From Cololabis saira (taxonomy: Eukaryota; Chordata; Actinopteri; Beloniformes; Belonidae): a DNA stretch of 64,000 nucleotides. Below, piece after piece: positions 8,511 through 19,159 of the stretch. The DNA lies in the NCBI RefSeq assembly GCF_033807715.1, contig NC_084591.1, forward strand, positions 48,888,415 through 48,952,414, in the 5' to 3' direction. Under the pieces are notes generated by a model. That model saw only the letters and a program-made list of their open reading frames with translations, had not been told where the DNA came from and made no database searches. Every line of letters starts with the position of its first letter. The first letter of the stretch is position 1. The position numbers and the translations under genes were made by a program.

Positions 8511-11340
8511 CTAACTATAGGCTTTACTAAACATAAATGTTTTAAGTTTAGTTTTAAAGGTGGAGGTGGTGTCAGCCCCCTTAACCCAGATTGGAAGTTG
8601 GTTCCATAGTAGTGGTGCCTGATAGCAGAATGCCCGCCCTCCAAATCTACATTTAGATACTCTAGGAACTACGAGTAAACCTGCACTCTGAGAACGGATA
8701 GCTCTGACAGGAACATAAGGCACTATCAGGTCTTGCAAATAATGCGGAGCTAAGCCGTTTTGGGCTTTATACGCAAGTAATAAAATTTTAAATTGGATTC
8801 TGAATTTTACGGGTAACCAATGGAGCGACGCTAACACTGGAGAGACGTGGTCTCTCCTGCTAATTCCTGTCAGTACTCGTGCTGCTGCATTTTGGATCAG
8901 CTGGAGCCTATTCAGCAAATTACTTGGACATCCTGCTAACAACACATTACAGTAATCTAGTCTAGAAGATACAAGCGCATGAACTAGTTTTTCTGCATCA
9001 CTCTGCGAGAGGATTTTCCTAATCTTTGCAATATTACGGAGATGGACAAACGACTTTAAACGACAAATCCTGATCGAAAATAACACCAAGGTTTCTCACA
9101 GTTGCACTGGAAGCCATCGCAACACCATCTAATCCCTTCCTAAGATGCTCTGGACCAAGAATGATAACCTCTGTTTTATCTGAATTTAGAAGCAGGAAAT
9201 TTCTGGACATCCAGTCCTTGATGTCCCTAAGACATGCCTGAAGTTTAACTAACGGTTCTGTTTCATCCGGCTTCATAGACAAATAGAGCTGCGTATCATC
9301 AGCATAACAATGAAAGTGTATGCCGTGATTCTGGATTATACTTCCCAACGGCTGCATGTACAAACTGAACAAGATTGGCCCTAGCACTGAACCCTGCGGA
9401 ACACCATAACAGACCCTTGACTGTTCTGAAGAAACCTCATGTACATGAACAAACTGGAACCTGTCAGATAGGTATGATTTAAACCAACATAGAGCTGTCC
9501 CTTTAATCCCAACAACATGCTCTAACCTGTGCAGTAAAATGCCATGATCTATAGTGTCAAAAGCAGCACTGAGGTCCAGTAGAACCAGTATGGACACTAA
9601 TCCCTTATCTGAGGCCATAAGGAGGTCATTCGTGACTCGAACAAGTGCTGTCTCTGTGCTATGATGCATTCTGAACCCTGACTGAAAGACTTCAAACAGA
9701 TCATTTCTATACAAATAGTCACATAACTGGCTTGAAACTGCCTTTTCCAGAATTTTAGACACAAATGGAAGGTTGGAAATTGGTCTATAATTAGCTAAGG
9801 TGTCTGGGTCAAGAGAAGGTTTTTTAAGTAAAGGTTTAATTACTGCGACTTTGAAAACCTGTGGTACATATCCTAAACTTAGGGATAAGTTAATTTGGTC
9901 CAGTATTGTCGTACCAATAAGAGAAAAAACATTTTTGAATAGTCGAGTCGGGATGGGGTCTAACATACATGTGGTTGACTTAGCTCTATTAACGAGTGAA
10001 GTCAGCTCAGGGAGGTCTATAGGATCAAAACAGTCTAGAGACAAGTCAGAGCCTAGGGAAGTCGCTAAAGCTGAAGAAACACCTACAACCGGCTGGTTGA
10101 TTTCTTCTCTAATTCTCGCGATTTTACTGTTGAAGAAGCTCATAAAGTCCTCACTACTGAGAGCTGCAGGAATGCACGGCTCAACAGAGTTGTGACTCTT
10201 TGTCAGCCTGGCTACAGTGCTGAACAGAAAACGTGGGTTACTTTTGTTATCCTCTATCAACGTTGAATAATAAGCTGTTCTGGCTTTGCGAATGGCTTTT
10301 TTATATACTATTAGAATATCTTTCCATTCACGATGAGAGTCTACAGACCTACAAGAGTACCACTTCCTTTCCATTTTACGCACGTTTTGTTTCAACATGC
10401 GGATATCTGAATTATACCAGGGAGTTAAGCTCCTGTGGCTAGAAACCCTCCTTTTCAAAGGAGCAACTTCATCTAAAGCTGAATGCAACAAATCAGCAGT
10501 GTTACTAGCAAGGAAATCAACATCTGCAGAGGTAGAACCCAGGTCACTGGCCTCGACTACATCACTATTTCGCACTGTCGTAAGATAAGCAATGGCCTCC
10601 CTAAATTTAACAATAACTTCATCAGACAAACATCTGCTAAAATAATACCTCCTATTTTGCACTTCAACATCAACAAAATTAAATTCAAACGTTATTAAGT
10701 AATGGTCGGATAAAAGGGAGTTTACAGGTGACACCAACAGACCATCAGTTTCAACACCGTAGGTGAGAACGAGATCGAGAGTATGATTAAAACAGTGCGT
10801 CGGTTTATCCACTTTTTGTGAGATACCCATTGATTCTAGAAGAGAATCGAAGGCTAATTTAAGATTATCGCTTTCAACATCCATATGAATGTTAAAATCA
10901 CCCACTATGATGAATTTATCTGTGCTGATCAATAATCCTGAAAGGAAATCTGAAAATTCAGACAAAAACTCCAGATACGCACCAGCAGGGGGCCGATACA
11001 CTACCACTAACACAACTGGCTTCTCTGATTTCCAGCATGGAAATTTCAGACCAAGCATGAGGCTTTCAAATGTATTATAGTTGCACTTAGGTTCAATTTT
11101 TGTTTGGAGACCGGAGTTATAAATTGCTGCGACTCCTCCGCCTCGGCCCGTGCTTCTAGGAATGTGATGATTAAAGTAGCCGGGCGGAGTTGATTCATTC
11201 AAACTAACATACTCTTCCTCCTGTAACCATGTTTCTGTTAAGCAGAAAATATCACTCCTGCTCTCTGTAATTATATCATTTACTAACAGAGACTTAGAGC
11301 TTAATGATCGTATATTTAGTAGTCCGCATCTAATTTTTCT
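8511..11340 (-). pseudogene. L2 ORF2, endonuclease plus reverse transcriptase, frameshifted
   Basis: Reading starts near 11340 (NIRSL, then ETWLQEEE, typical of AP-like endonucleases) and stays open to about 9034. Endonuclease motifs [19 protein letters not shown] and LLSDHYL are present. RT motifs follow: [35 protein letters not shown], and [12 protein letters not shown] with the two catalytic aspartates. Near 9060 a deletion shifts the frame. The C-terminal part continues at 9089-8511 ([40 protein letters not shown]). Apart from this frameshift the long open frame is unusually well kept, suggesting a young copy. The protein would nick target DNA and reverse-transcribe LINE RNA at the break. 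Confidence 0.85.
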
Positions 11341-12443
11341 GTAATTGGTACCAAATGTACATTGGTTTTAATTTTTACAAGGTTATCTTGGTTAACGCCT
11401 CTATAACGCTGCACCTGGTGAACTTTTGGAGGGCGGGGAACTGCAACCACTTCTATTTTGCTAGGCACCTGGCCAGAGTCGCCAATATCATGTAATCCTA
11501 CAGTTTTGTTGGCAGGCGTTGGTCCTCGAGAAGCAGCAGAGAAGTGTGTTAAACTACAGCTCTGCATCCTGGCCTGGACCCTGCATTGTCAGGGGGAGTG
11601 TCTAATAACATTGGCCAGATTTCTAGACATAAGAGCTGCACCATCCCGGGTGGGATGAATGCCGTCCCTTCTAATCAGACCGGGCTTTCCCCAGAATGTC
11701 TCCCAGTTGTCAATAAAGTCCACGTCGTTTTCTGAACACCACTGAGACAACCAGCGGCGGAGCGAGAGCATGCGACTAAACATGTCATCGCTGGTCAGAT
11801 TGGGGAGGGGGCCAGAAAAACCTACGGAGTCCGACATGGTTTTGGCGTAGTTACACACCGAGACAATATTCATTCTGGTTACTTACGACTGGCGAAGACG
11901 GGAGTCATTAGCTCCGACATTGATGATAACTTTACCATATTTACGATTACCCTTTGCCAGTAGCTTCAAATTTGCTTCTATGTCCCCCGCTCTGGCCCCC
12001 GGGATACACCTAACTAAGGTCTCTGGAGTCGGCTTCACATGTCTCACAATAGAGTCTCCAATCACCAGGGTCGGTTTCTCAACAGATGTGTCTCTGAGTG
12101 GGGAAAAACGGTTAGACACATGAAGCGGGTGGTGGTGTTCTGTGAGCCCTTTAAGACTACCCTTCCTCCGAACCGTCACCCAGCTGCCCTGCCTGGCCGG
12201 CTGCTCGGGAGCTGCAGGGGAGCGGCTACGCTCAGCTGCTACGGGCCGGTCCGCAGAGGATTCTATCGGACTATGGTCTAGTTGGCCGAACCGGACCTCT
12301 AACTGACTGAGCCTCGCCTCCAGCCCTGCAAATAAGCTACACTTTAAGCACTTACCGTCTTCACTAAAGGAGGCAGATGAATAACTAAACATTTCACACA
12401 CTGAGCAGGAAAGAGATGAAGCGGTGGGAGCCGGAGAGGCCAT
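11316..12443 (-). pseudogene. L2 ORF1, zinc finger plus SGNH esterase domain, two stop codons
   Basis: One frame is read from ATG 12443 with in-frame stops near 11880 and 11586. The first segment starts with a two-CxxC zinc motif (CSVCEMF... KCLKC), then a short heptad-like stretch ([15 protein letters not shown]). It continues with the esterase motifs of CR1/L2 ORF1 proteins: GDSI with the nucleophile Ser, and VGANDSR. The second segment carries DGIHPTRDGAAL, the catalytic Asp and His block. The first stop sits between RQS and VTRMN and needs only one base change to have arisen. Non-LTR ORF1 esterases are thought to act in RNP assembly or membrane handling. This copy cannot make the full protein. 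Confidence 0.75.
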
Positions 12444-13314
12444 GCTAAAATGCTAACGGAGGCTAACGGACAGAAAATGTATCGGTGATTGGTGACAGTG
12501 AAAGTTACGGAAGAGAAAATGAGCGAGTGTTGAAATAAAGACAGTAATGTACCAGATATAGTGCTATTTTACCAGAAAACAGTCTAAGTTTAAGACAAAA
12601 AAGTCGGGAGAGATCTGTGCCTGCACGCCGTGCAGCAGCAACAGACCGCAACACCAGGAAGTGATGCGATGCGTGACGCAGTACGTTACCCAATCAGCAA
12701 GCACGCAAGAGCCTCAAGAGCCCAAGCACAAGCAGCACCTTCTCTCAGCAGCAGACCACCCGACCTGCAGCTTCTGTCTCTCCCTTATAAGGCTGGCAGG
12801 GTAGAGAGGCTGACGGGCCACACCTGTGTCCCGTCAGCCTGAGTGGCTGCAGGTCCTCCACCCTGCCACATATGTTATATCCTGTCTTTACATTCTTTTC
12901 ACCTTGAACCTGTGGAGCATTGCTCTAGTTTCTGCAGTGTCTGCAACCATCTTGTTTTGCACCAACTCATCTGGTTCCCGCACTGTATCAAGCGGCAGCC
13001 TGCAACAGTTGCTGTGCTAACCTGAGTCAATTACGCTTGCAAACTTTTTTCCATGTTTTTTGTGTGTCTCATTCTTGAGGCAATATTTCCCGGTCGCGTC
13101 TCCGTCTGGGTGCAACAATGCAGTGTGTCTATTGTTTTCACCCAAGACCAGCCGCTGTCGCTACCACCATCGGCGCTGATGCAAAAGAAGCCTGAAGTCC
13201 CTAGAGAACTGAAGAGGAAGTACAGGGGATCTAGGGCTGGACGTAAACTCTGGGAAGAGAAGCAGATATATAAACCATCTCTCCCTTGCATCACCATGGG
13301 GAACTGGCTAGCAA

Positions 13315-14285
13315 GGGACAATCGCAATACACCCCCTACTTTCTACCACTAGCCCTCCCTCACTACCACTACCCCTAAAAATCAAGCCACAAATTTTTAG
13401 GGCCCTTGTAATCTTCCCAGGGGCCTGTCCCAATACACCCACTACCCCTACTTTTCAGCACTACCCCTACATTTTGCTTGCTACGTCACTGCATGGTTTA
13501 CGTTCGGGTATGTAAGCGACTGCGTAGTTACGTTTGCACATACGTCACACCATATCAGGAAGCCGAGAGACAAAAGCTGTTTTAATTTCAGCTGTAGCGC
13601 TGTTAATATGCCACTTTATTAAGTTTTAATATTTTTTCAGGCGTAAAAGTAACCGTTAAGATCCCCAACCTGGGATCAGTTTATCCAAATAACGCCTGTT
13701 AAGAAATTTGAGTACAGCCGGCTTATGGTTCCGCGTTAAATCGACGCAGAGCCTACGGCGTAGGGTACGGCGTACGGAGCGCTTTGCCGCGTACGCGTAC
13801 GCTGTAGGCTCTGCATTGGTGTAACGCGGAACCATAAATCAGCCTTTATTCTGGCGAGTTTTGAAAAAGACTTTGCAACAACGGGCAAACGAGTGATTAT
13901 GTACATTCACTGAGTGAATATTATGAAAGTAAAATATATATTTCTCGCTAGAAATGTAATCAAAACGCATTTTTATGCAGAAACTAACTCAAAATATTGA
14001 TTTTATTCACTAAAAAATAAGAAATGTCCGCCATGTTTTTTTTTTTTTTGATTTAGTCCGCAAATGACGATGAAAAGCATTCTGGGAAATTTTTCTAGCC
14101 CTCGGTCATCTAGTCAGCATCTGAAAACTCTCGCTCTGAAGGGCCAGATTCATAAGCACTACCCCTAAATAAGCACACTCCCCCTGGGTGAAAAGAGTAA
14201 TTGGGACACCACTACCCTCACGGAACGCGCAAAATTTAGGAGTAGGGCTGAAAAGTAGGAGTAGGGGGGGGATTGGGACAGGGCC
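13315..14285. mobile_element. TIR-type DNA transposon (class uncertain) inside the LINE fragment
   Basis: Ends at 13421 (GGGCCTGTCCCAAT) and 14285 (reverse complement GGCCCTGTCCCAAT) are inverted repeats continued inward by CCTACTTTTCAGC and related words over about 58 bp. The stretch 13315-13420 repeats similar terminal words (CAATACACCCCCTAC, CACTACCCCTAAA), so either the true left end is at 13315 or two related elements abut. No transposase frame is seen. A palindromic MITE (13727-13844) sits inside. Confidence 0.55.
13727..13844. repeat. Palindromic MITE (GGTTCCGCGTTAAATCGACG family), copy 1
   Basis: A near-perfect hairpin: TTATGGTTCCGCG at the left, CGCGGAACCATAA at the right, with GCAGAGCCTACGGCGTAG facing its complement. 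Related copies: 31848-31963, 61975-62100 and a right-end scrap at 52732-52760. Confidence 0.75.
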
Positions 14286-14396
14286 GAAGATGGATGAGCT
14301 GGCGGGCCTGGTGAGGACTCACCGGGTGTATCGTGAGAGCAGCGTGCTGTGTTTAACGGAGATGTGGCTCCACGAGGACATTCCGGACCTAGTATT

Positions 14397-15339
14397 AATG
14401 TGGACAGCGTGGGTCATGACAACTCCGATACATTTTTTCACCACATTGAAAATGTGCAGTATGTTCAGAAGTGTAGAGGTCTCCCTAATATGATTAAGAA
14501 TGAAATATTTGGCATAGCTTAAACTGATTATTGTGTTTTCTGAATTTGACAAAAGATATCATTTTAAGTAAGTATATGAAATATTTCTTTGATATTACAT
14601 AGTTTGGGGAAACAGCAAAAAATACTTTTGTTTGTTTGTATGTTCTGGAGTTACTTCATAAATAATGATTTGCACCACACGTAGAGAGCCAATCTATCTT
14701 CCACCCTGGGAACTGAGAACCTGACTGGGCAGTCTCAAAACATTCCTGATTTTCCTCAGAGGCTTTATAGAGATCCCAATACATCTGTCCACATCTATTC
14801 ATCTATCCGTCCATCTGTCTGTCTGTCCCCATGCTTGTGCCTTTGTAACCCCACATCCCCCGTGTCCAATCAGCTTATGTGACCTAGTCACACTGTCAGA
14901 GCACCAGGTGCCAGATGCCCTAGCCATAATTGGATAGCCGGGGTGTTTCTACATACTGTATGTTGTAAGTGGTATATAAATTTTTCTCCGCTCCAGCTAT
15001 CACTTCCTTTGTTAAAGATGTTCATACCAGATTGTTGTACTTTCTCTAAAATAACATTAATTTATTTTACCAATGGGTACCTCTAATATGTATTGAATAA
15101 ATTAATACTAACAACAAAGATGGAAAACCAATTGTATTTTCCAGTTTAGACCATTAACATATCAAAAACATTGAAGTGATGTGATTTAGACAAACTATCC
15201 TTTAAACCTGCATGTTTATCAAATGCCAGAATTTACCAAAATTGGGCCGGCTATTTTAAACACAATAATGACATGAAGAAGAAGTGAATTCTGTAACATT
15301 TTTTGAGTTAAGGTCATGTTTTTTCACAGTTTTGGTATT
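14397..15339. other. No gene seen
   Basis: AT-rich sequence with a short imperfect ATCTNTC-type stretch (14787-14830). No coding motif. Confidence 0.6.
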
Positions 15340-15545
15340 TAAGTTCCTGTTTTATTTTGAAAGCCCATGTCCTTGTGTTTCATTATGTCTTGACTTCCCA
15401 TGTTCCCATCTGCTCTGATTGTCTGCATCTGTGTTTCAAGCGTATATCTTGTCTTGTCTTCCCCTTTCCTCCCTGCTGGTCTGTACTGTTCTACCCCTCA
15501 TATGTAAGGTCAGGTTATTTTGGATTTTGTCATGTTCTGGGATTT
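15340..15545 (+). mobile_element. Decayed LTR fragment
   Basis: Aligns by eye with the interior of the solo LTR at 60802-61152: shared words CCTGTTTTATTTTGAA, TCTTGTCTT, CTCCCTGCTGGTC and GTACTGTT occur in the same order and spacing. The 5' and 3' ends are missing, including the poly(A)-signal part. Confidence 0.6.
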
Positions 15546-16503
15546 TAACCAGGAAGGATAAAAAGTTACCATCACATAATTTACAGCAAAACCACGTAAA
15601 CACACAGAGACAGTGATTAGGGCAAAATTTCTCTCATCAGCATTTAACGTGGATTAATGGCTATGGCTTTGGCTATCTCAATGGCTGGAATATCCATATG
15701 TTGTTTAATATTTGGTCAGTCTTTGTCCAGAGAATCATGCAGCAATTCACAAACAGCTTAACTTTTCTCTTGTGGTCCTGTTCAGAGATTCTCTCCCGAC
15801 TTTCTGTAGAGAACACGGTGGTAGTATTTCTTAGCTGGAACGCCGCACACTGGGCTCAGCTGATCTTCAGGGGGTAGTTACAGAGCCGAGATAGAAATTA
15901 AATGTGTGGTGTTGGTGTTTTACAATGTTTTTAACCGTAGTGGTGTGTTGTGCAGAAAAGTGGCAAACACACTTTAGAATAGACCATGTATAATATAATA
16001 GTCTACTTTTATAAAGGTGCTATGTTAATTTGAAGTTTCCCTTAAATTAAATTAACACATAATTCATAAAATAATTTGTTTTTATATATTAGATCATATA
16101 TATTTTAAAACTGACTTATACCCATCTCCAGCTGTGACACAGCTGTGACAATTCACAGACATCCTTAACATGTTAAGCCACCATCAGTGGTAACATACAC
16201 TTCTGGTCCTGGAACTGGCATGGCGTTCTTATTTTAAAAGTACTTCCGGTAACTAACTAGCGCAAGCTTAGAAGCCCAGCGGTTAAAACGTCACTTCTAA
16301 GCCGACTACTCCTGACTTTACACTGCAGGAAGACTGGAATGTTGATTACATACAGTAAACATAAAACCACGATTTCAACGCATATGGCACATTAGCTGGC
16401 GAACCTTGGGTACAGGTGAGCTGAGTGGCTAAAGGACAGATCAGCTTGCCTTCAACGCAGTCTTGTCTACAGCGTCTGACAAAGGATGGCTACAGTGATA
16501 CAG
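15546..16503. other. No gene seen
   Basis: Single-copy-looking DNA. 16190-16500 has a somewhat higher GC content and may be part of an unrecognised repeat, because an L2 scrap is embedded just after it. Confidence 0.5.
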
Positions 16504-16575
16504 AAATTTGAAGTGCAAAATAGGAGGTATTATTTTAGCAGATGTTTGACTGATGAAGCTATTGCTAAATTTAGG
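16504..16575 (+). pseudogene. 72-bp scrap of L2 ORF2
   Basis: The 24 codons read [15 protein letters not shown] then TDEAIAKFR. The full L2 in this window (ORF2, between endonuclease and RT) reads [14 protein letters not shown] then SDEVIVKFR. Similarity ends on both sides. Internal LINE scraps without a 3' end do not arise by normal retrotransposition, so this piece was probably moved or left by another process. Confidence 0.75.
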
Positions 16576-16879
16576 ATGCTCACCTTATGTTGGCTATGAG
16601 AGGTGGCATCAGCTGGAAGTCTGAAATGAGAGAAACACAGGAAAATACACAACGTTGAGTCGGGCTGTATCTGAGTGGACCAGTCAGAAGTCTGAGTGAG
16701 GATGTAGACATCATTTGAAGAGCGACTCTGATGTATGGCGGCTTCTTGTTCAGCCTTTTCTCAGCTCATGTTTTTTACTTGAAATCGAACACACAACACA
16801 GACCAAGCAGCACATATACCATCTCCTCCATTTTCTCCATTTTTATTTTTGTTTTTTTTTCTTCTTCGATTGTGTCACA

Positions 16880-17031
16880 CAATCAAGTACGTCACAGCAG
16901 CTTTGCTCCTAACCCCGCCTACTTCTGCTCCAGGTACTGGATTGTAATGGAAAAGAAACTAGGCCGAGTTGAGTCGAGCCGTGCTGAAATGAATAGAGCT
17001 GAGTAGGTACTAGTGGAATAGCGCCATAGAA
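16880..17031. repeat. GTACGTCACAGCAGC repeat family, copy 1
   Basis: AGTACGTCACAGCAGCTT followed by an AACCCCGCCTACTTCT-type word, then GAGTCGAGCCGTGCTG and TAGGTACTAGTGG. The same order recurs at 34005-34150. Looks like one end of a hAT-type MITE common in fish. Confidence 0.55.
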
Positions 17032-18191
17032 CTAAATGTGTTTGTTTTTCTCTCTTGAAGATTTCAAAGGCTTGTGGGCCTGTGTGTTTTCCTTAACTCT
17101 CATTTCAGACTAGCAGCGGATACCATTAATGTAATGTCAACTTCACTGCTTTATAGTGAAAACAAAATCATTAAATTACTTCAAGAACCTATATGTAAAT
17201 AATTATGAAAACCACTCATATTTCAACATTAAATGCTCACTACATTGGATTAAGGTAAGTAAGATCATGTAACATAAGTTTCTCAAGTAGTTTCACAATC
17301 CATGAAACTCAGCTAAATAATGTCTTTCTCTGTTCAAACAATGTAAATAACATGCACACATACTCATTTTACACACATATTCCCGTTTTTCCTCTTCTAT
17401 CATGAGAAAAATACCATAACACTGTGAATTCATGCTCCCGCTCGGTGGCAAAAACACCACGTGGCTAGGATAATTCACAGAGCTATCTGTTAATGCATCA
17501 CAGTACCCACAAGAAAAGAAAAGAAAAACATGAACGTAAGATATCCCAGAGTCACTTTGGTGGTTCACTGGATTGTTAACTGCTTGAACAGTTCCTCTTT
17601 AACAGCACAACACAATATCAAGTGTCTTTTCAACAGTTTTATCACTCCAAAATCTCTGTGTCTCCGCTATCATCTTGCTGCGCTCTGTGTAGTTTTCACA
17701 ATGGAGCTGTTTATCTGGCTGTAATTACATCCCAATAGATGTACTTTATCTACATATTCATGCTGGAATGTTGGATGGTGCTCTTCTTCTCTACGTGTGG
17801 ATATATGTTGAGATGTTATTGTTTTATTGAGTGCCCGTGTCACATCTCGGATGACGTGTCAGTCTGTGGTCAGGTGACTCGCCTGTCAACTGACACAAAA
17901 GTGTGAAGTGGGTTTTTTTTAATGGGTCATAGCATCAGCTGTACGCATTGCTTTTAAACACTGACCATCGAGCGGTTAAAGCAGGACCTGATCCAAAACA
18001 AGAGGGGGCTATTGGGCATCAAACATAATGTACTAATCTCTTTATTTGAGCTATGATGCAGATTCATTTCATACTACATTTATCATCAGAGTCCATATAG
18101 AAGCATCAGTGTTAATAATAACAGTCAACCACTGTTTTACTAGCCAGGTTGATACAGTTTGACTGTACAATCCTTCATCTGCTTCATTTCC
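17032..18191. other. No gene seen
   Basis: AT-rich DNA. The open frame on the minus strand at 17293-17568 has no recognisable motif. Confidence 0.6.
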
Positions 18192-18645
18192 AATGAGCTC
18201 CGCATTATTTGCCAGACCTGATAGTGCCTTATGTTCCTGGCAGAGCTCTCCGTTCTCAGACTGCAGGTTTACTCGTAGTTCCTAGAGTGTCTAAATGTAC
18301 TCTTTTGTACATTGTGCAGCATCCTCTGCCGGTGGCGAAGAGCATCTCTGAATGCATGACACCGGAACCTGCAGCGTGGGAGTGAGAGGGGCAGGGTAAC
18401 GGCCCGGTCAGGCGGGGGAGAGATTTGTCCGTCAAGACTCCTCTCCCTGGCCCTGCCCCTTCTCAACCTTTCCCTGACCCTGCACCTAACCTGGGGCTTC
18501 CTGATTGGGCCGGAGCTTCGGGAGCTGCGTGCTGGCCTGTGGTCCCCACCCCCGGTCATCCCGTTGCTGCTTCCACCTACCTGCTGTGTGCTGTTGACGT
18601 CCCCGACCCCCAGTCTGGCTCTCGGCAGGAGGGTCCCCCCTTATG
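18192..18645 (+). mobile_element. L2 LINE fragment (ORF2 end plus partial 3' UTR)
   Basis: Starts within the codons for LRIICQ (compare LAPHYLQ of the full copy) and PYVPVRAI-type sequence, now with stops. It then jumps to 3' UTR sequence (GGGCCGGAGCTTCGGGAGC, CGGTCATCCCGTTGCTGC) and stops before the end at CAGGAGGGTCCCCCCTTATG. Both ends are truncated, so it is a relic. Confidence 0.75.
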
Positions 18646-18725
18646 ATATATGATACATATGAACGCCAAAACAGTAAAGCTTAGCAGAGTGGATGGTTGT
18701 TTCAGCGGCATTTCAAAAATGCTCC

Positions 18726-19154
18726 CGTCAAGGCTCAAAAGACAGAACCCAAAAGCACAACCCCAAACAGAGTATCAGAGTCCAAGAGGCTTTAATCAGG
18801 TCAAACGTAGGCAGGAGTCAAAAACCGGGCAGACAGGCAGATCAGGCAGACAAATCCAAAGGGGGCAGGCAAAAATCCAAAAACTGGGAATCAGGCAAAG
18901 TAGCAGGCAGGCAGAAACAGACAGACTCAGGAACGCTGGAAAGCTAGGCATGAACACTAGACAATCTGGCAGCCGGCATGGGAGTGGGCTGGTATATAAA
19001 GGGGAACTGATGACCATGGAAACCAGCTGTGGACGGGGAAGCACAGGTGAGGGGAATGAGTAGATTGTCTGGCTGATGAGGGTGGCAGGAGCTGTAATGA
19101 CAGGAGAGTGAGTGATCATGGAAAAAACATATCCCCAACTGAGAAACCATGACA
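18726..19154 (-). mobile_element. Solo LTR with 5-bp TSD
   Basis: 429 bp on the minus strand. It begins TGTCATGGTTTCTC in its own orientation and ends CCTTGACG where TGACA is expected (one transition). A TATA-type box (TTTATATACC) and a poly(A)-type signal (ATTAAAG) lie in the right order. It is flanked by GCTCC on both sides (18721-18725 and 19155-19159). There is no internal region, so it arose by LTR-LTR recombination. Confidence 0.8.
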
Positions 19155-19159
19155 GCTCC

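Larger units (their letters stand above)
7725..12725 (-). mobile_element. Nearly full-length L2-type LINE
   Basis: 5,001 bp on the minus strand: 5' UTR (12444-12725), ORF1 with esterase motifs, ORF2 with endonuclease and reverse transcriptase, and a 3' UTR ending in TATATAAATAAAATTGAATTG and (ATTGA)n. It sits inside the LTR of the TRIM-like copy 2 with no target duplication and no target loss (95 + 145 = 240 bp). Pieces of the same family occur at 16504-16575, 18192-18645 and 30999-32987, which marks it as a high-copy family in this genome. Confidence 0.85.
6953..12870 (-). mobile_element. Short LTR retrotransposon (TRIM-like), copy 2, interrupted by an L2 LINE
   Basis: Minus-strand relative of copy 1, flanked by a 5-bp TSD TATGT (6948-6952 and 12871-12875). 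The left LTR (6953-7192, the 3' LTR in its own orientation) is 240 bp. The other LTR begins at 7630 and is split: 7630-7724 (95 bp) and 12726-12870 (145 bp), which add up to exactly 240 bp. The internal region is 437 bp (7193-7629). The primer site TGGCGCCCAACCTGGGGC sits at 7612-7629 on the minus strand. The two LTRs differ at about 6 positions by eye. Its LTRs share CAGGGTGGAG, CCTGAGTGGCTGC and CCTTATAAGG words with copy 1 but are otherwise distinct, so the two copies are subfamilies rather than duplicates. Confidence 0.85.
13125..14396 (+). pseudogene. LINE N-terminal/endonuclease fragment, interrupted
   Basis: Left part (about 13125-13314) encodes LKRKYRGSRAGRK followed by PSLPCITMGN. 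Right part (14286-14396) encodes KMDELAGLVRTHRVYRES, then CLTEMWLHEDIPD. Together they match the start of the endonuclease domain of Rex1/CR1-type fish LINEs (consensus order ...NVRSL-NKMDEL...TETWL-EDIPD). The reading stops after PDL, so the rest of the element is absent. Loss of the 3' part is unusual for a LINE and points to a later deletion or recombination. Between the halves lies TIR-type DNA (13315-14285). Function would be target nicking, but only the first two motifs survive. Confidence 0.6.

Noticed and set aside
9034..11202. Host gene for a 722-residue protein
   Set aside because: All motifs are those of a LINE ORF2, and the frame lies inside a bounded L2 insertion.
17293..17568. 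Membrane-like small protein on the minus strand
   Set aside because: No start context, no homologous motif, and composition typical of AT-rich noncoding DNA.
18650..19063. Gln/Arg-rich 137-residue open frame
   Set aside because: It is the antisense of the solo LTR at 18726-19154.
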